Below, one piece after another: positions 34,340-44,316 of a stretch of 64,000 nucleotides of DNA. The notes below the pieces were generated by a model. That model searched no databases, had not been told where the DNA came from, and saw only the letters and a program-made list of their open reading frames with translations. Positions within the stretch are counted from its first letter, which is position 1, and each line of letters begins with the position of its first letter. The position numbers and the translations under genes are program-made. This DNA comes from Bog-473 sp963777485 (GTDB taxonomy: Bacteria > Actinomycetota > Acidimicrobiia > Acidimicrobiales > RAAP-2), in contig CAVZQP010000001.1 of NCBI GenBank assembly GCA_963777485.1, forward strand, positions 558,001 to 622,000, given 5' to 3'.

Positions 34340-34948
34340 ATGACAACGGGCACTCTGACCGGCCATGAGAGTTTCGGTCGTTCCACGGTGGAGCCGCGGG
34401 ACAGGACGATGCGTCTACGTCTCGGACGCGTCGGGCTCGGTACTGCCGGGGTCGTCGCGCTCCTGGCGTCCGCCTGGGGCGGGATCGTCCCTTACGTCGG
34501 GCCGCTTTTCGGGTTCAGCGCGGATGGGGCGGGTTCGTGGCATTGGAGCCTGGCGCACTCGATGTTGTTCCTGGCGCCCGGGGCCGCGGGTGTGCTGCTC
34601 GGTTTGTTCGTGATCGCCGAATCGCGCGGGGTCACGGTCGGAAAGGGCCGGTTGAGTCTGGCTGCCGCCGGAACGCTGCTCATCCTCTGTGGCGGGTGGT
34701 TTGCCATCGGCTCGTATGCCTGGCCGGTTCTGATGAACAGCGGGACGTACTTCTCGTCGGCGACGCACACGCGTTTCCTCACATACGAACTGGGCTACAG
34801 CGTCGGCGTCGGCCTGGTCCTCGTGATGTGCGGTGCGTTCGTCGCGGGCTGGGCGTCACGCCATTCGCCGAAGTCGGTTGCCGTCGCCGAGCCGGCGCCT
34901 GCCCCGCTTGGCGCTGACGCCGTCCCCGAACCTGAAGCGGGTATCTGA
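34340..34948 (+). CDS. membrane protein of unknown function, four to five spans
   Basis: 202 residues, ATG preceded by GAAGGAGG. After a 28-residue polar start come GTAGVVALLASAWGGIVPYV, MLFLAPGAAGVLLGLFVIAE, LSLAAAGTLLILCGGWFAIG and VGVGLVLVMCGAFVAGWASR, all likely helices; the tail is Pro/Ala/Glu rich. I recognise no family. Expression from a stress-type promoter and its place between a BrkB-like and a hemerythrin-like gene suggest an envelope or stress role; this is inference. Confidence 0.7.
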   Translation: MTTGTLTGHESFGRSTVEPRDRTMRLRLGRVGLGTAGVVALLASAWGGIVPYVGPLFGFSADGAGSWHWSLAHSMLFLAPGAAGVLLGLFVIAESRGVTVGKGRLSLAAAGTLLILCGGWFAIGSYAWPVLMNSGTYFSSATHTRFLTYELGYSVGVGLVLVMCGAFVAGWASRHSPKSVAVAEPAPAPLGADAVPEPEAGI

Positions 34949-34953
34949 TCGCC

Positions 34954-35559
34954 GTGACCACGCGTGTGCGAGATGACGCCAACGCCCTCGAGTTGCTCGA
35001 GAGCGAGGACCTCGAGCTCCGTGAGCTCTTCACCGAGCTGCGGCAACGACGCGGAAGTTCGGTGGAGGACCGGGCCGAGTATGGCGACATCGCCAAGGAG
35101 ATCGTTCGTCACGTGGCCGTCCGGGAGGCGGCGATGGTGGACGTCGCCGAGGTGGTTGCCGACGACTCCGGGCTGAGCGAGGTCGCTTCCAGGATCGAGC
35201 GCGGGCGCAACACGAGCCGTCCCCACATCGATCGGGTCGAGAAGATGTCGCGCGGGGTGCAGGGCATCAATCTCAGGACGGGGCAGGACTTCGATGCTGA
35301 GATCGAGGAGCTCATCCAACTGGTCGGCACCGAGATCGAGTGGGACCTGGACGAGGCGATCCCCGAGCTGAGGGCGTCCCTGCAACAGTCCCATCGCGAG
35401 GAGGAGCTGAAGAGCGCGCGGCACGTTCGGAAGCATGCGCCGACGAAGTTGGACCCGGGCGGACCGCGCTGGTACGAGCGCGCGCCCGTGATCTCGCGCC
35501 TTCTGACCGTCTACGACCACCTTCGAGACTTCCCCAAGTCGTCGCGGCGTCCCGACTGA
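34954..35559 (+). CDS. hemerythrin-like (HHE-domain) protein
   Basis: 201 residues from GTG, 5 nt after the previous stop. LLESEDLELRELFTELRQRR and EIVRHVAVREAAMVDVAEVV with a later TSRPHIDRVEKMSRG give the helical HHE layout, yet the expected His of the first helix is replaced by Glu/Asp (ESEDLEL), so the di-iron site looks incomplete. True hemerythrins bind O2, NO or iron. It belongs to the same short transcript as the membrane protein. A scaffold or weak metal binder is an alternative reading. Confidence 0.65.
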   Translation: MTTRVRDDANALELLESEDLELRELFTELRQRRGSSVEDRAEYGDIAKEIVRHVAVREAAMVDVAEVVADDSGLSEVASRIERGRNTSRPHIDRVEKMSRGVQGINLRTGQDFDAEIEELIQLVGTEIEWDLDEAIPELRASLQQSHREEELKSARHVRKHAPTKLDPGGPRWYERAPVISRLLTVYDHLRDFPKSSRRPD

Positions 35560-35582
35560 GCCGGAGGTCGAGCAGACCGGTG

Positions 35583-35588
35583 TAAGAC
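35583..35588 (+). promoter_or_regulatory. -10 box (TAAGAC) before the CPT-like kinase
   Basis: TAAGAC ends 7 nt before GTG 35596; a leaderless start is likely. Confidence 0.35.
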
Positions 35589-35595
35589 TCGGTCG

Positions 35596-36210
35596 GTGGG
35601 GACGGTCACGCCGGGTCAGATCGTCATCCTGAACGGAGTGCCGCGTTCGGGGAAGACCTCGATCGCGCACGCTTTGCAGGAACGTGGCCCCGGGGTCTGG
35701 GTGAACCTCGGCGTCGACGCCTCGACCAGAGCGTTGCCCGAACGGTTCCGGCCTGGGATCGGCCTCCGCCCGGGCGGTGAGCGGCCGGATCTCGAAGATC
35801 TGGTCGTCACGCTCTACGCCGCATTGTGGGATTCGGTGGCCGCACACGCACGACAGGGCCTCGACGTTGTCGTCGACGTCGGCATCCACGATGCGTATGC
35901 CGCGCCCCGCCGGATCGCCCGCGAGGCCGCACGGCGACTCGAAGGGCTGCCCGTCTTGGTCGTCGGCGTTCGCTGCCCCGTCGAGGTCATATGGGAACGC
36001 CGGCGCGCGTCGTGGGGGCAGGACCTGCGGGAGGCCGACGACCGGGCCGTCGCGGCGGTCGAACGCTGGCAGTCTGCGGTCCACGACCCGATGGCCTACG
36101 ACCTCGAACTGGACACCTCGTCCTTGTCTCCCGCGCAGTGTGCCGACGCCATCGTCGCCCGGCTCGCAGGACCGCCGGGGACCTGCCTGGCCACCGTCCG
36201 CGTGGCGTGA
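35596..36210 (+). CDS. chloramphenicol-phosphotransferase-like P-loop kinase
   Basis: 204 residues from GTG. GQIVILNGVPRSGKTSIAHA at residues 7-26 is a Walker A motif in the CPT-like arrangement, and DVVVDVGIHD near residue 90 supplies a catalytic Asp. VLVVGVRCPVEVIWERRRA is the lid side of the fold. True CPT phosphorylates the 3'-hydroxyl of chloramphenicol, but most homologues act on unknown small molecules and resistance should not be assumed. Confidence 0.78.
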   Translation: MGTVTPGQIVILNGVPRSGKTSIAHALQERGPGVWVNLGVDASTRALPERFRPGIGLRPGGERPDLEDLVVTLYAALWDSVAAHARQGLDVVVDVGIHDAYAAPRRIAREAARRLEGLPVLVVGVRCPVEVIWERRRASWGQDLREADDRAVAAVERWQSAVHDPMAYDLELDTSSLSPAQCADAIVARLAGPPGTCLATVRVA

Positions 36211-36291
36211 GCGACCCCGGCGGTTTCGTTATGTTCCAATCCCAGGTTGGACGTGGTTCCGGACGTTGGGACGAGAGGCAGGGGACGCGGG

Positions 36292-37203
36292 ATGAGCGAT
36301 GTGGCCATCAGGACCGAGGGACTGTCCAAGCTCTATGGGTCCGTCTACGCCCTGGCGCAGCTCGACCTCGAGGTCACCAAAGGCGAGGTCCTCGGCTACC
36401 TGGGCCCGAACGGGGCGGGGAAGACCACCACCATCCGCCTGCTCCTGGCCACGGCCCGCCCCACCGCCGGGCGCGCCGAGATCTTCGGGCTGGACTGCCA
36501 GCGGCAGTCGGTTGAGGCGCACCGCCACCTGACCTACGTGCCGGGGGAGGCCAACCTCTGGCCGGCGCTGACCGGGGCGGAGACACTCCACCTGCTCGGG
36601 CGGATGCACGGCGACGTCGACGAGACCTACAAGCGCGAACTCGTCGACCGTTTCGAGCTCGATGTCGACAAGAAGGTCCGTGCGTACTCGAAAGGGAACC
36701 GCCAGAAGGTCCTCTTGATCGCAGCCCTGATGTGCCGTCCGCCACTTCTGATCCTCGACGAGCCGACGTCGGGCCTCGATCCGCTTATGGAGCGGGAGTT
36801 CCGACGGACCGTCGAGGAGGCCAAGGGCCGCGGGCAGACGATCTTCTTGTCGTCGCACATCTTGAGCGAGGTCGAGGCGCTGTGCGACCGCGTGGCCATT
36901 CTGCGCAACGGCAGGTTGGTCGAGTTGGGCTCCCTCGACCAGATGCGGCACCTGTCGTCGCTCTTGGTCGAGGTGACGTTCGACGGGCCGGTGCCCGATC
37001 TCGGTTCGATCCCCGGGGTGCGCGCCGCCCACACGGAGGGCAACAAGACCCGGCTGGAGGTCGCGGGGTCCATCGACCCCCTGCTCAAGGAGTTGGGCCG
37101 GCACAAGGTGCGGGAGCTGATCAGTCGCGAGCCTTCGCTCGAAGAGCTGTTCCTCTCGCTGTACGGGGAGCAGGCACCGGCGGAGGCCTCCGTTGGTCGT
37201 TGA
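36292..37203 (+). CDS. ABC exporter ATP-binding protein
   Basis: 303 residues; ATG 36292 has GGGGA upstream (a GTG at 36247 is possible). Walker A is GPNGAGKTTT, the signature is the variant YSKGNRQKV and Walker B is LLILDEPTSGLDP. The C-terminal 90 residues are the extension common in ABC-2/DrrA-type exporters. Its last 11 nt overlap the permease gene, so the two are co-translated and form one exporter. Confidence 0.9.
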   Translation: MSDVAIRTEGLSKLYGSVYALAQLDLEVTKGEVLGYLGPNGAGKTTTIRLLLATARPTAGRAEIFGLDCQRQSVEAHRHLTYVPGEANLWPALTGAETLHLLGRMHGDVDETYKRELVDRFELDVDKKVRAYSKGNRQKVLLIAALMCRPPLLILDEPTSGLDPLMEREFRRTVEEAKGRGQTIFLSSHILSEVEALCDRVAILRNGRLVELGSLDQMRHLSSLLVEVTFDGPVPDLGSIPGVRAAHTEGNKTRLEVAGSIDPLLKELGRHKVRELISREPSLEELFLSLYGEQAPAEASVGR

Positions 37204-38851
37204 CGCCGTCAGCGCGCCCACGTCCACGAGCTCGCGGCGAGCCGAGCGATCGGCCCGCACCGTCGTCTTCTGGACGACGACCCGCCGTGCGACCCGATCA
37301 GGAGTCGTGTGGGGCTACATCATCGGCATCGTGGTCGCGTCGTCGGCGATCAGCTACACGAGGATCTACTCGACGCAGGCCGAGCGGGACGCGCTCGCCA
37401 AGGCGTTCGGGTCGAACAATGCGACGGCTGCCCTCTTCGGGCCGGCTCCCGACCTCCAGACGGTCGCCGGATTCACGGTGTTCAAGAGCTTGATGACGGT
37501 CATGGTGCTCGGCGCGCTCTGGGGGCTGCTCACGAGCACCCGGTTGCTCCGGGGCGAGGAGGACGCGGGACGCTGGGAGCTCCTCCTCACCGGTCAATCG
37601 ACGAAACGCCGCGCCGCCGGACAAGCCCTCGGCGGGCTCGGCATGGGCCTGGCGACACTGTGGTTCGTCACCGCGGTGATCACCGTGCTGACCGGTCGGA
37701 TCTCGAATGTCGGCTTCTCGATCGGCGCCAGTCTCTACTTCTCGCTGGCCCAAGTGGCGGCAGCGCTGATGTTCTTGGCTGTCGGCGCGTTGACGAGCCA
37801 GTTGGTGGCCACCCGGCGCCAGGCGATGACCCTGGGTGGATGGTTCCTCGGCTACAGCTACTTCGTGCGCATGGTGGCGGACGCCGGCGTGGGGCTCCAC
37901 GGGCTCATCTGGGCCTCACCTCTCGGATGGGTCGAAGAACTCCAGCCGCTCACCGCGCCGAACCCGGTCGCGCTCCTGCCGATCGTCGGCTTCGCCGCGG
38001 GCACCGCCGCTTTGGCGCTGCACTTCTCGGGCCGCCGCGACGTGGGCGGCAGCGTGCTGCGGGACCGCACCCATGCCCAGCCGCGTCTGCGGCTCCTCTC
38101 GGGTCAGTGGGCCTTGAGCATCCGCCTGTTGCGACCGGTGGTCGTCGGATGGGTGGTGGCACTGGCTGCGACCGGCCTCGCGTTAGGCCTCATCGCGAAG
38201 CAGGCGGGAGGCACGGTCTCGGGGTCGTCCGTCGAGGAGGTCTTCGCCCGGCTGGGTGCACCCGGAACCAGCGCGCAATCGTTCCTCGGCGTCTGCTTCC
38301 TGATCGTCGCGATCTTGGCCTGCTTCATGGCAGCCGGTCAGACGACCGCGGCACGCTCCGAGGAGGCGGAAGGTCGCACCGACAACATCGTGATGCAGCC
38401 GGTGTCGCGGACAGCGTGGTTGGGCGGACGCGTGGTGATCGCCGTCGTGGTGCTCGTTCTCGGCGGTCTCGTCGCCGGGCTCTGTGCGTGGGTTGGTGTG
38501 GCGGTGGAAGGGGGCGGCGTCTCGTTCACGACCCTGCTTGAAGCCGGCATCAACGTCGTCCCGGCCGCGGCCTGCCTGCTCGGCATCGGCGTCCTCGCCA
38601 TGGGGGCGTGGCCCCGGAGGACCTCGTACGTCGTCTACGGCTATCTCGGGTGGTCTTTGCTGATCGAGCTCGTCGGCGGGTTCGGCAGCGGGAGTCGCTG
38701 GTTGCTCGACACTTCGCTCTACCACCAGATGGCCGCTGCGCCGGCGGTGGATCCCAATTGGACTGTCAACGGAGTGATGGTCGGCCTCGGGGCAGCGACC
38801 GCCCTGGTCGGCATCGCCTTGTTCCGGCGGAGGGACCTGCAGACCGCCTGA
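37193..38851 (+). CDS. ABC-2-type exporter permease (polyketide/antibiotic exporter-like)
   Basis: 552 residues, with twelve or so hydrophobic spans in two repeated halves (each starting with a helix such as GVVWGYIIGIVVASSAISYT), the size and form of the double permeases seen with single ATPases in actinobacterial exporters. STRLLRGEEDAGRWELLLTG and the later RSEEAEGRTDNIVMQPVSR are matching motifs in the two halves. Exports an unknown compound. Overlaps the ATPase gene. Confidence 0.85.
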   Translation: MVVDAVSAPTSTSSRRAERSARTVVFWTTTRRATRSGVVWGYIIGIVVASSAISYTRIYSTQAERDALAKAFGSNNATAALFGPAPDLQTVAGFTVFKSLMTVMVLGALWGLLTSTRLLRGEEDAGRWELLLTGQSTKRRAAGQALGGLGMGLATLWFVTAVITVLTGRISNVGFSIGASLYFSLAQVAAALMFLAVGALTSQLVATRRQAMTLGGWFLGYSYFVRMVADAGVGLHGLIWASPLGWVEELQPLTAPNPVALLPIVGFAAGTAALALHFSGRRDVGGSVLRDRTHAQPRLRLLSGQWALSIRLLRPVVVGWVVALAATGLALGLIAKQAGGTVSGSSVEEVFARLGAPGTSAQSFLGVCFLIVAILACFMAAGQTTAARSEEAEGRTDNIVMQPVSRTAWLGGRVVIAVVVLVLGGLVAGLCAWVGVAVEGGGVSFTTLLEAGINVVPAAACLLGIGVLAMGAWPRRTSYVVYGYLGWSLLIELVGGFGSGSRWLLDTSLYHQMAAAPAVDPNWTVNGVMVGLGAATALVGIALFRRRDLQTA

Positions 38852-38859
38852 CATTTGCG

Positions 38860-38865
38860 TAGCGT
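38860..38865 (+). promoter_or_regulatory. -10 box (TAGCGT) before the pRiA4b-like gene
   Basis: TAGCGT ends 8 nt before GTG 38874, giving a probable leaderless transcript separate from the ABC exporter genes. Confidence 0.45.
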
Positions 38866-38873
38866 CCAGGGCA

Positions 38874-39428
38874 GTGGACCAGCTCCCGGGCGAATACGTC
38901 ATCCAGCTCCACGTCGAGCTCGACGGCGTCGAGCCCAAGGTGTGGCGTCGATTGCTCGTTCCCGGCGACTCTCAGATGTCGGAAGTGGCCGAGACGGTGC
39001 TCATTGCGATGGGTTGGGAGAACTCCCATCTTCATCAATTCGAGGTCGGTGACGAGGTCTACGGGATGCACGCCGACGACTATCCGGAAGAGGAGATCGA
39101 CGAGGCAACAGTGACGGCGATCGACGTCTTGCGCGGCCAACGCTCCTTCACGTTCACCTACGACTTCGGTGATGACTGGGAACACCAGGTGACGGTCGAG
39201 GACATCTCGTGGACGGATCCGCCGATGTTCTGCGCGGTCTGTCTCGGTGGCGAACAGGCGTGCCCCCCGGAGGACTCCGGAGGACCGGACGGATACCGAC
39301 AATTCCTCGAAGCGTTGGCTGACCCCAGACACCCAGAACATCAGCTGCATTCGGATTGGATCGGTGGAGCGTTCGACCCCGGTGCGTTCAGTGTTGCCAC
39401 CGTCAACGCGCTCCTCCAGGAGATCTGA
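38874..39428 (+). CDS. plasmid pRiA4b ORF-3-like protein
   Basis: 184 residues from GTG. The family markers are YVIQLHVELDGVEPKVWRRL at the start, then SHLHQFEVGDEVYG, FTFTYDFGDDWEHQVTVE and a C-x2-C plus PPEDSGGPDGYRQF loop (CAVCLGGEQACPPEDSGG). Proteins of this family are widespread, often next to mobile DNA or transposases, and no reaction is established. It ends 16 nt before the tRNA gene on the opposite strand. Confidence 0.88.
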   Translation: MDQLPGEYVIQLHVELDGVEPKVWRRLLVPGDSQMSEVAETVLIAMGWENSHLHQFEVGDEVYGMHADDYPEEEIDEATVTAIDVLRGQRSFTFTYDFGDDWEHQVTVEDISWTDPPMFCAVCLGGEQACPPEDSGGPDGYRQFLEALADPRHPEHQLHSDWIGGAFDPGAFSVATVNALLQEI

Positions 39429-39444
39429 CGCGGTCGAATCTAAG

Positions 39445-39516
39445 TGCGCCCCCCGGGATTTGAACCCGGAACCTGCGGATTAAGAGTCCGTTGCTCTGCC
39501 GTTGAGCTAGAGGCGC
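39445..39516 (-). tRNA. tRNA-Lys (anticodon CTT)
   Basis: 72 nt on the minus strand. Acceptor arms GCGCCTC and GGGGCGC pair (one G-T), a D-arm with AGCTCAACGGCAGAGC, anticodon stem CGGA/TCCG around CTCTTAA giving anticodon CTT, and a T-arm with GGTTCAAATC in its loop. The discriminator is A and CCA is not encoded. Unrelated to the flanking genes. Confidence 0.95.
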
Positions 39517-39693
39517 ATGGGAGAGTGTAGGCGAGTCGATCGGAACGCTTTGCGACGAAGACGGCAATGCACCGGCAAATGTCGTGCCCCCGTTGTCGCC
39601 GGTCCGGGTTTTCACCTCGGACCGGCGACCCCCCCGGGGGACACTCGTCGCCGCATCCCAGACAACAATGCGGCCGTGAAGCTAGCACGGGGG

Positions 39694-39709
39694 CTGACAT
39701 TGACGTCAG
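39694..39709. promoter_or_regulatory. inverted repeat CTGAC-N6-GTCAG before an acyl-CoA dehydrogenase gene
   Basis: TGAC-N6-GTCA occurs here (39695-39708) about 85 nt before the start of the acyl-CoA dehydrogenase gene, and again at 46016-46029 before the thiolase gene. The arrangement looks like a TetR-family operator for lipid-catabolic genes. Regulator not identified. Confidence 0.45.
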
Positions 39710-39791
39710 ATACACTCCCGATCGCCCGCGCCGCCTGCGGGGGCCTGAATTTGCACGATCGGCGCGTCGCTGCACCGGGGAAGGGAGCGCG

Positions 39792-40919
39792 GTGGACCTC
39801 GAGTTCACGAGCGATCAGGAGGAGTTGCGTGCGTCGGTGCGTTCGTTCCTGGACAAAGAGTGTTCGCTCGCTGTCGTCCGGAACGTCGTCGAGTCCGGCG
39901 AGCCACCGACTGCGCTGTGGCAATCCATGGTGGCGCTCGACTGGCCCGCGCTGGCCGTACCCGAGGAGCACGGCGGCATCGGACTGACCTTCGTCGAGAC
40001 AGCGGTGGTGGTCGAGGAGCTCGGGCGCAGCGTGGCGCCAGGGCCTCTTCTCACCACCGTAAGTCAGTTCGCTCCGCTCCTGCGCGAGGCCGGCACCCCG
40101 GAGCAGAGCCAGCGGTTCCTTTCTGGTGTCGCCTCCGGAGCGAGCACCGGCGCGATCGCACTCGCCGATCACCCCACGGGCTGGTCCCTCGACGATGTCA
40201 CCATGCGCGCGGAACGGGCCGAGGGTGGGTGGGTCCTCGACGGCAGCAAGGACGGTGTCATGGCGGGGCACGGTGTCGACGAGCTCGCCGTCGTGGCGCG
40301 GGTGAACGATGGGTTCGGGGTCTTCATCGTCCCGTCCGCCGAAGCCGGGCTCAGCACCGTCAACTCTCTCGACGCCAGTCGGCCCGTCGCCAGGGCGTCG
40401 CTCGAACGTGTCCTCGTCCCCGACGACCGCGCGCTCGGTGAGCCCGGCAGCGCCGAGACGACCCGAGCCATCCCGCGGGCCGTCGAGGAGGCGACGGCCG
40501 CGCTCGCGCTCGAGACCGTCGGCGCCTGCGACGCCCTCTTCCAGATGGTCCTCGCCTACGTCAAGGACCGCAAGCAGTTCGGGGTTCCCGTCGGGTCCTT
40601 CCAGTCAATGAAGCACAAGATGAGCAACATGTTCCTCGCCGTCGAGCGGGCCCGCGCCCTGTGTTACTTCGCCGTCGCCGCTATCGAGGAGGACACGCCT
40701 GGGCGTGCCGCCGCGGTCGCGATGGCGAAGGCGGCCAGTGACGACTGCCAGCACCTGGTGTGTCGCGAGTCGCTCCAGTCGTTCGGCGGCATCGGCTTCA
40801 CCTGGGAGCACGATGGCCACTTCTTCATGAAGCGCGCCACTGCGGACGGCGCGCTCCTCGGAGGCGCCGCACTGCACTCGCTCACAATCGCGGCCGCCCT
40901 GGAGGCGCCCGCCGTCTGA
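39792..40919 (+). CDS. acyl-CoA dehydrogenase
   Basis: 375 residues from GTG, with AAGGGAG upstream. A longer frame begins at 39567 but would cross the operator-like repeat. N-terminal helices start EFTSDQEELRASVRSFLDKE; the middle domain is short and divergent, and the C-terminal part has DRKQFGVPVGSFQSMKHKMS and SFGGIGFTWEHDGHFFMKRA, typical of FadE-type enzymes of steroid and branched-chain catabolism. The Glu base is not clear in the usual place, as in heteromeric FadE subunits. Oxidises acyl-CoA with FAD; partner unknown. Confidence 0.85.
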   Translation: MDLEFTSDQEELRASVRSFLDKECSLAVVRNVVESGEPPTALWQSMVALDWPALAVPEEHGGIGLTFVETAVVVEELGRSVAPGPLLTTVSQFAPLLREAGTPEQSQRFLSGVASGASTGAIALADHPTGWSLDDVTMRAERAEGGWVLDGSKDGVMAGHGVDELAVVARVNDGFGVFIVPSAEAGLSTVNSLDASRPVARASLERVLVPDDRALGEPGSAETTRAIPRAVEEATAALALETVGACDALFQMVLAYVKDRKQFGVPVGSFQSMKHKMSNMFLAVERARALCYFAVAAIEEDTPGRAAAVAMAKAASDDCQHLVCRESLQSFGGIGFTWEHDGHFFMKRATADGALLGGAALHSLTIAAALEAPAV

Positions 40920-40937
40920 CGGGGCAGACTGGCGACG

Positions 40938-41369
40938 GTGCGTCCCGGCGAATCGCTCATCGAAGCCCTCGGCCTGGCGCCGCATCCCGAAGGCGGTTGG
41001 TACCGCCGCACCTGGGAGGCGACGGCGATGGCCGGCGAGCGTCCGGCGGGGAGCGCCATCTATTACCTGCTCCTTGATGGGGAGGTCTCGGCGCCGCACC
41101 GCATCGACGCCACCGAGCTCTGGCACTTCTATGCCGGTGCTCCGCTCGAACTGCGCCGGGAGTGGCCTGACGGCCGGACCGATTTCTCGGTCCTCGGGCC
41201 GAACGTGTCGGCGGGGGAGCGGCCGCAGATCGTTGTCGAGGAGGGAGTGTGGCAGTCGGCCCGTCCGCTCGGTGCGTTCGCACTCATCGGCGCGACGGTG
41301 ACACCGGCATTTCGGTTCGAAGGGTTCGAGCTGCGGCAACGGAGCGACGAGTCGGACCATCACGTTTGA
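40938..41369 (+). CDS. cupin-superfamily DUF985 protein
   Basis: 143 residues from GTG. LGLAPHPEGGWYRRTWEA near the start, SAIYYLLLDGEVSAPHRIDA and ELWHFYAGAPLEL are the DUF985 cupin strands, and VVEEGVWQSARPLGAFALIG closes the barrel. Relatives are small-ligand-binding or sugar-nucleotide-like cupins of unproven function. It follows the acyl-CoA dehydrogenase by 18 nt and ends ahead of the long leader of the acetate transporter. Confidence 0.82.
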   Translation: MRPGESLIEALGLAPHPEGGWYRRTWEATAMAGERPAGSAIYYLLLDGEVSAPHRIDATELWHFYAGAPLELRREWPDGRTDFSVLGPNVSAGERPQIVVEEGVWQSARPLGAFALIGATVTPAFRFEGFELRQRSDESDHHV

Positions 41370-41410
41370 ATGCATCGACAGCGCCTCGCTTGTTGTTGCA
41401 CAGCGACTGC

Positions 41411-41437
41411 GTTTTGTTGGACCGCGACCGTGGGTAT
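41411..41437 (+). promoter_or_regulatory. GTTTTG / GGGTAT promoter, general-stress sigma type
   Basis: GTTT at 41411-41414 and GGGTAT at 41432-41437, 17-nt spacer, match the SigB/SigF-type consensus and the promoter at 34265. The transcript would begin near 41445, about 85 nt before ATG 41531. Confidence 0.55.
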
Positions 41438-41467
41438 AAAACAAGTGGGTTTCCGGTATTCCGCCAA

Positions 41468-41485
41468 CCCCTCTGGAGCGAGGGG
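41468..41485 (+). promoter_or_regulatory. first leader hairpin (CCCCTC / GAGGGG)
   Basis: Perfect 6-bp stem with loop TGGAGC in the leader of the acetate transporter mRNA, just ahead of the hairpin that covers the ribosome-binding site. Bases 41475-41480 could pair instead with 41489-41495. Confidence 0.5.
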
Positions 41486-41491
41486 ACGCGA

Positions 41492-41525
41492 CTCCTTGCG
41501 CTGGGGCACAGCGAGACGAAGGAGG
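41492..41525 (+). promoter_or_regulatory. second leader hairpin sequestering the AAGGAGG ribosome-binding site
   Basis: CTCCTT (41492-41497) is complementary to AAGGAG (41519-41524), the ribosome-binding site, and CGCTG (41499-41503) to CAGCG (41509-41513) inside it. Together these form an arm that would close the site before ATG 41531. An alternative pairing of 41475-41480 with 41489-41495 would open it, so a two-state switch is possible. Confidence 0.5.
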
Positions 41526-41530
41526 ACGCG

Positions 41531-42238
41531 ATGGCAATCACCCACGGGACAGCTCACAACGGCGGGCAAGCGCCGACAACGGCGCCCGAGTCGCCTGTGC
41601 AGCGGACGACGCTCGAGCCGGTCGACCTGCAACGGGTCGCCATCACGGAGACGCCGCCGGTTGCGGACCCCGCACCACTGGGGCTCGCCGCCTTTGCGCT
41701 GACCACCTTCCTGCTCTCTGCGCTCAACGCACACTGGACCAGGGGAACCGCGGCTTGGATCGGGTTCGCGCTCGCCTACGGCGGACTGGCCCAGCTGCTC
41801 GCCGGTATGTGGGAGTTCCGCAACCGCAACGTGTTCGGTGCCACGGCGTTCTCCACCTACGGAGCGTTCTGGATCGGCCTCGGCTTTTATGCGTTGCTGG
41901 TCGTCCCGGCCAACAAGCCGACGCCGCTCCAGTTCGACAACGACCTCGGATGGATCGTCCTGGGCTTCCTGATCGTGAACAGCTATTTGCTGTTATGGAG
42001 CATCTTCGTCAGCAAGGCGGTCTTTGCGGTGTTCCTCACCCTTGAGGTCACCCTGATCCTCCTGGCGATCGGGAATTTTTCGGCGACGACGCACATCATC
42101 GAGGCGGGAGGCATCGCCGGCGTGGTTACCGCAGCCGTGGCCTGGTACACGTCCTCGGCCGGCCTCGTAAACGGCATGACGCACCGGGTTGTCCTGCCGG
42201 TGGGCAAGCCGTTGACGTTGAAGCCGGTCGGAGAGTAA
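41531..42238 (+). CDS. acetate uptake transporter, GPR1/FUN34/YaaH (SatP) family
   Basis: 235 residues. A 45-residue polar N-terminus is followed by the family motif PAPLGLAAFALTTFLLSALN (the NPAPLGL signature, here with ADPAPLGL) and six membrane spans. GGLAQLLAGMWEFRNRNVFG, FSTYGAFWIGLGFYALLV and LTLEVTLILLAIGNF are family-typical. It carries acetate/succinate with protons into the cell. Next gene is acetyl-CoA synthetase, so the pair takes up and activates acetate. Expression appears controlled by a stress-type promoter and a hairpin leader. Confidence 0.88.
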   Translation: MAITHGTAHNGGQAPTTAPESPVQRTTLEPVDLQRVAITETPPVADPAPLGLAAFALTTFLLSALNAHWTRGTAAWIGFALAYGGLAQLLAGMWEFRNRNVFGATAFSTYGAFWIGLGFYALLVVPANKPTPLQFDNDLGWIVLGFLIVNSYLLLWSIFVSKAVFAVFLTLEVTLILLAIGNFSATTHIIEAGGIAGVVTAAVAWYTSSAGLVNGMTHRVVLPVGKPLTLKPVGE

Positions 42239-42332
42239 TCATCTGGACCACAGAGTGCCGGCAGCTGGAGGACAACGGAGGCGTCCAGTCGGCGCGCGCG
42301 TCCAAGAAACCGGACCGATAGAGGAGAAACCA

Positions 42333-44312
<1,980 letters not shown>

Positions 44313-44316
44313 GCGG

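Noticed and set aside
35596..36210. Chloramphenicol resistance gene
   Set aside because: Family name only; the sequence gives a P-loop kinase and nothing that shows the drug as substrate.
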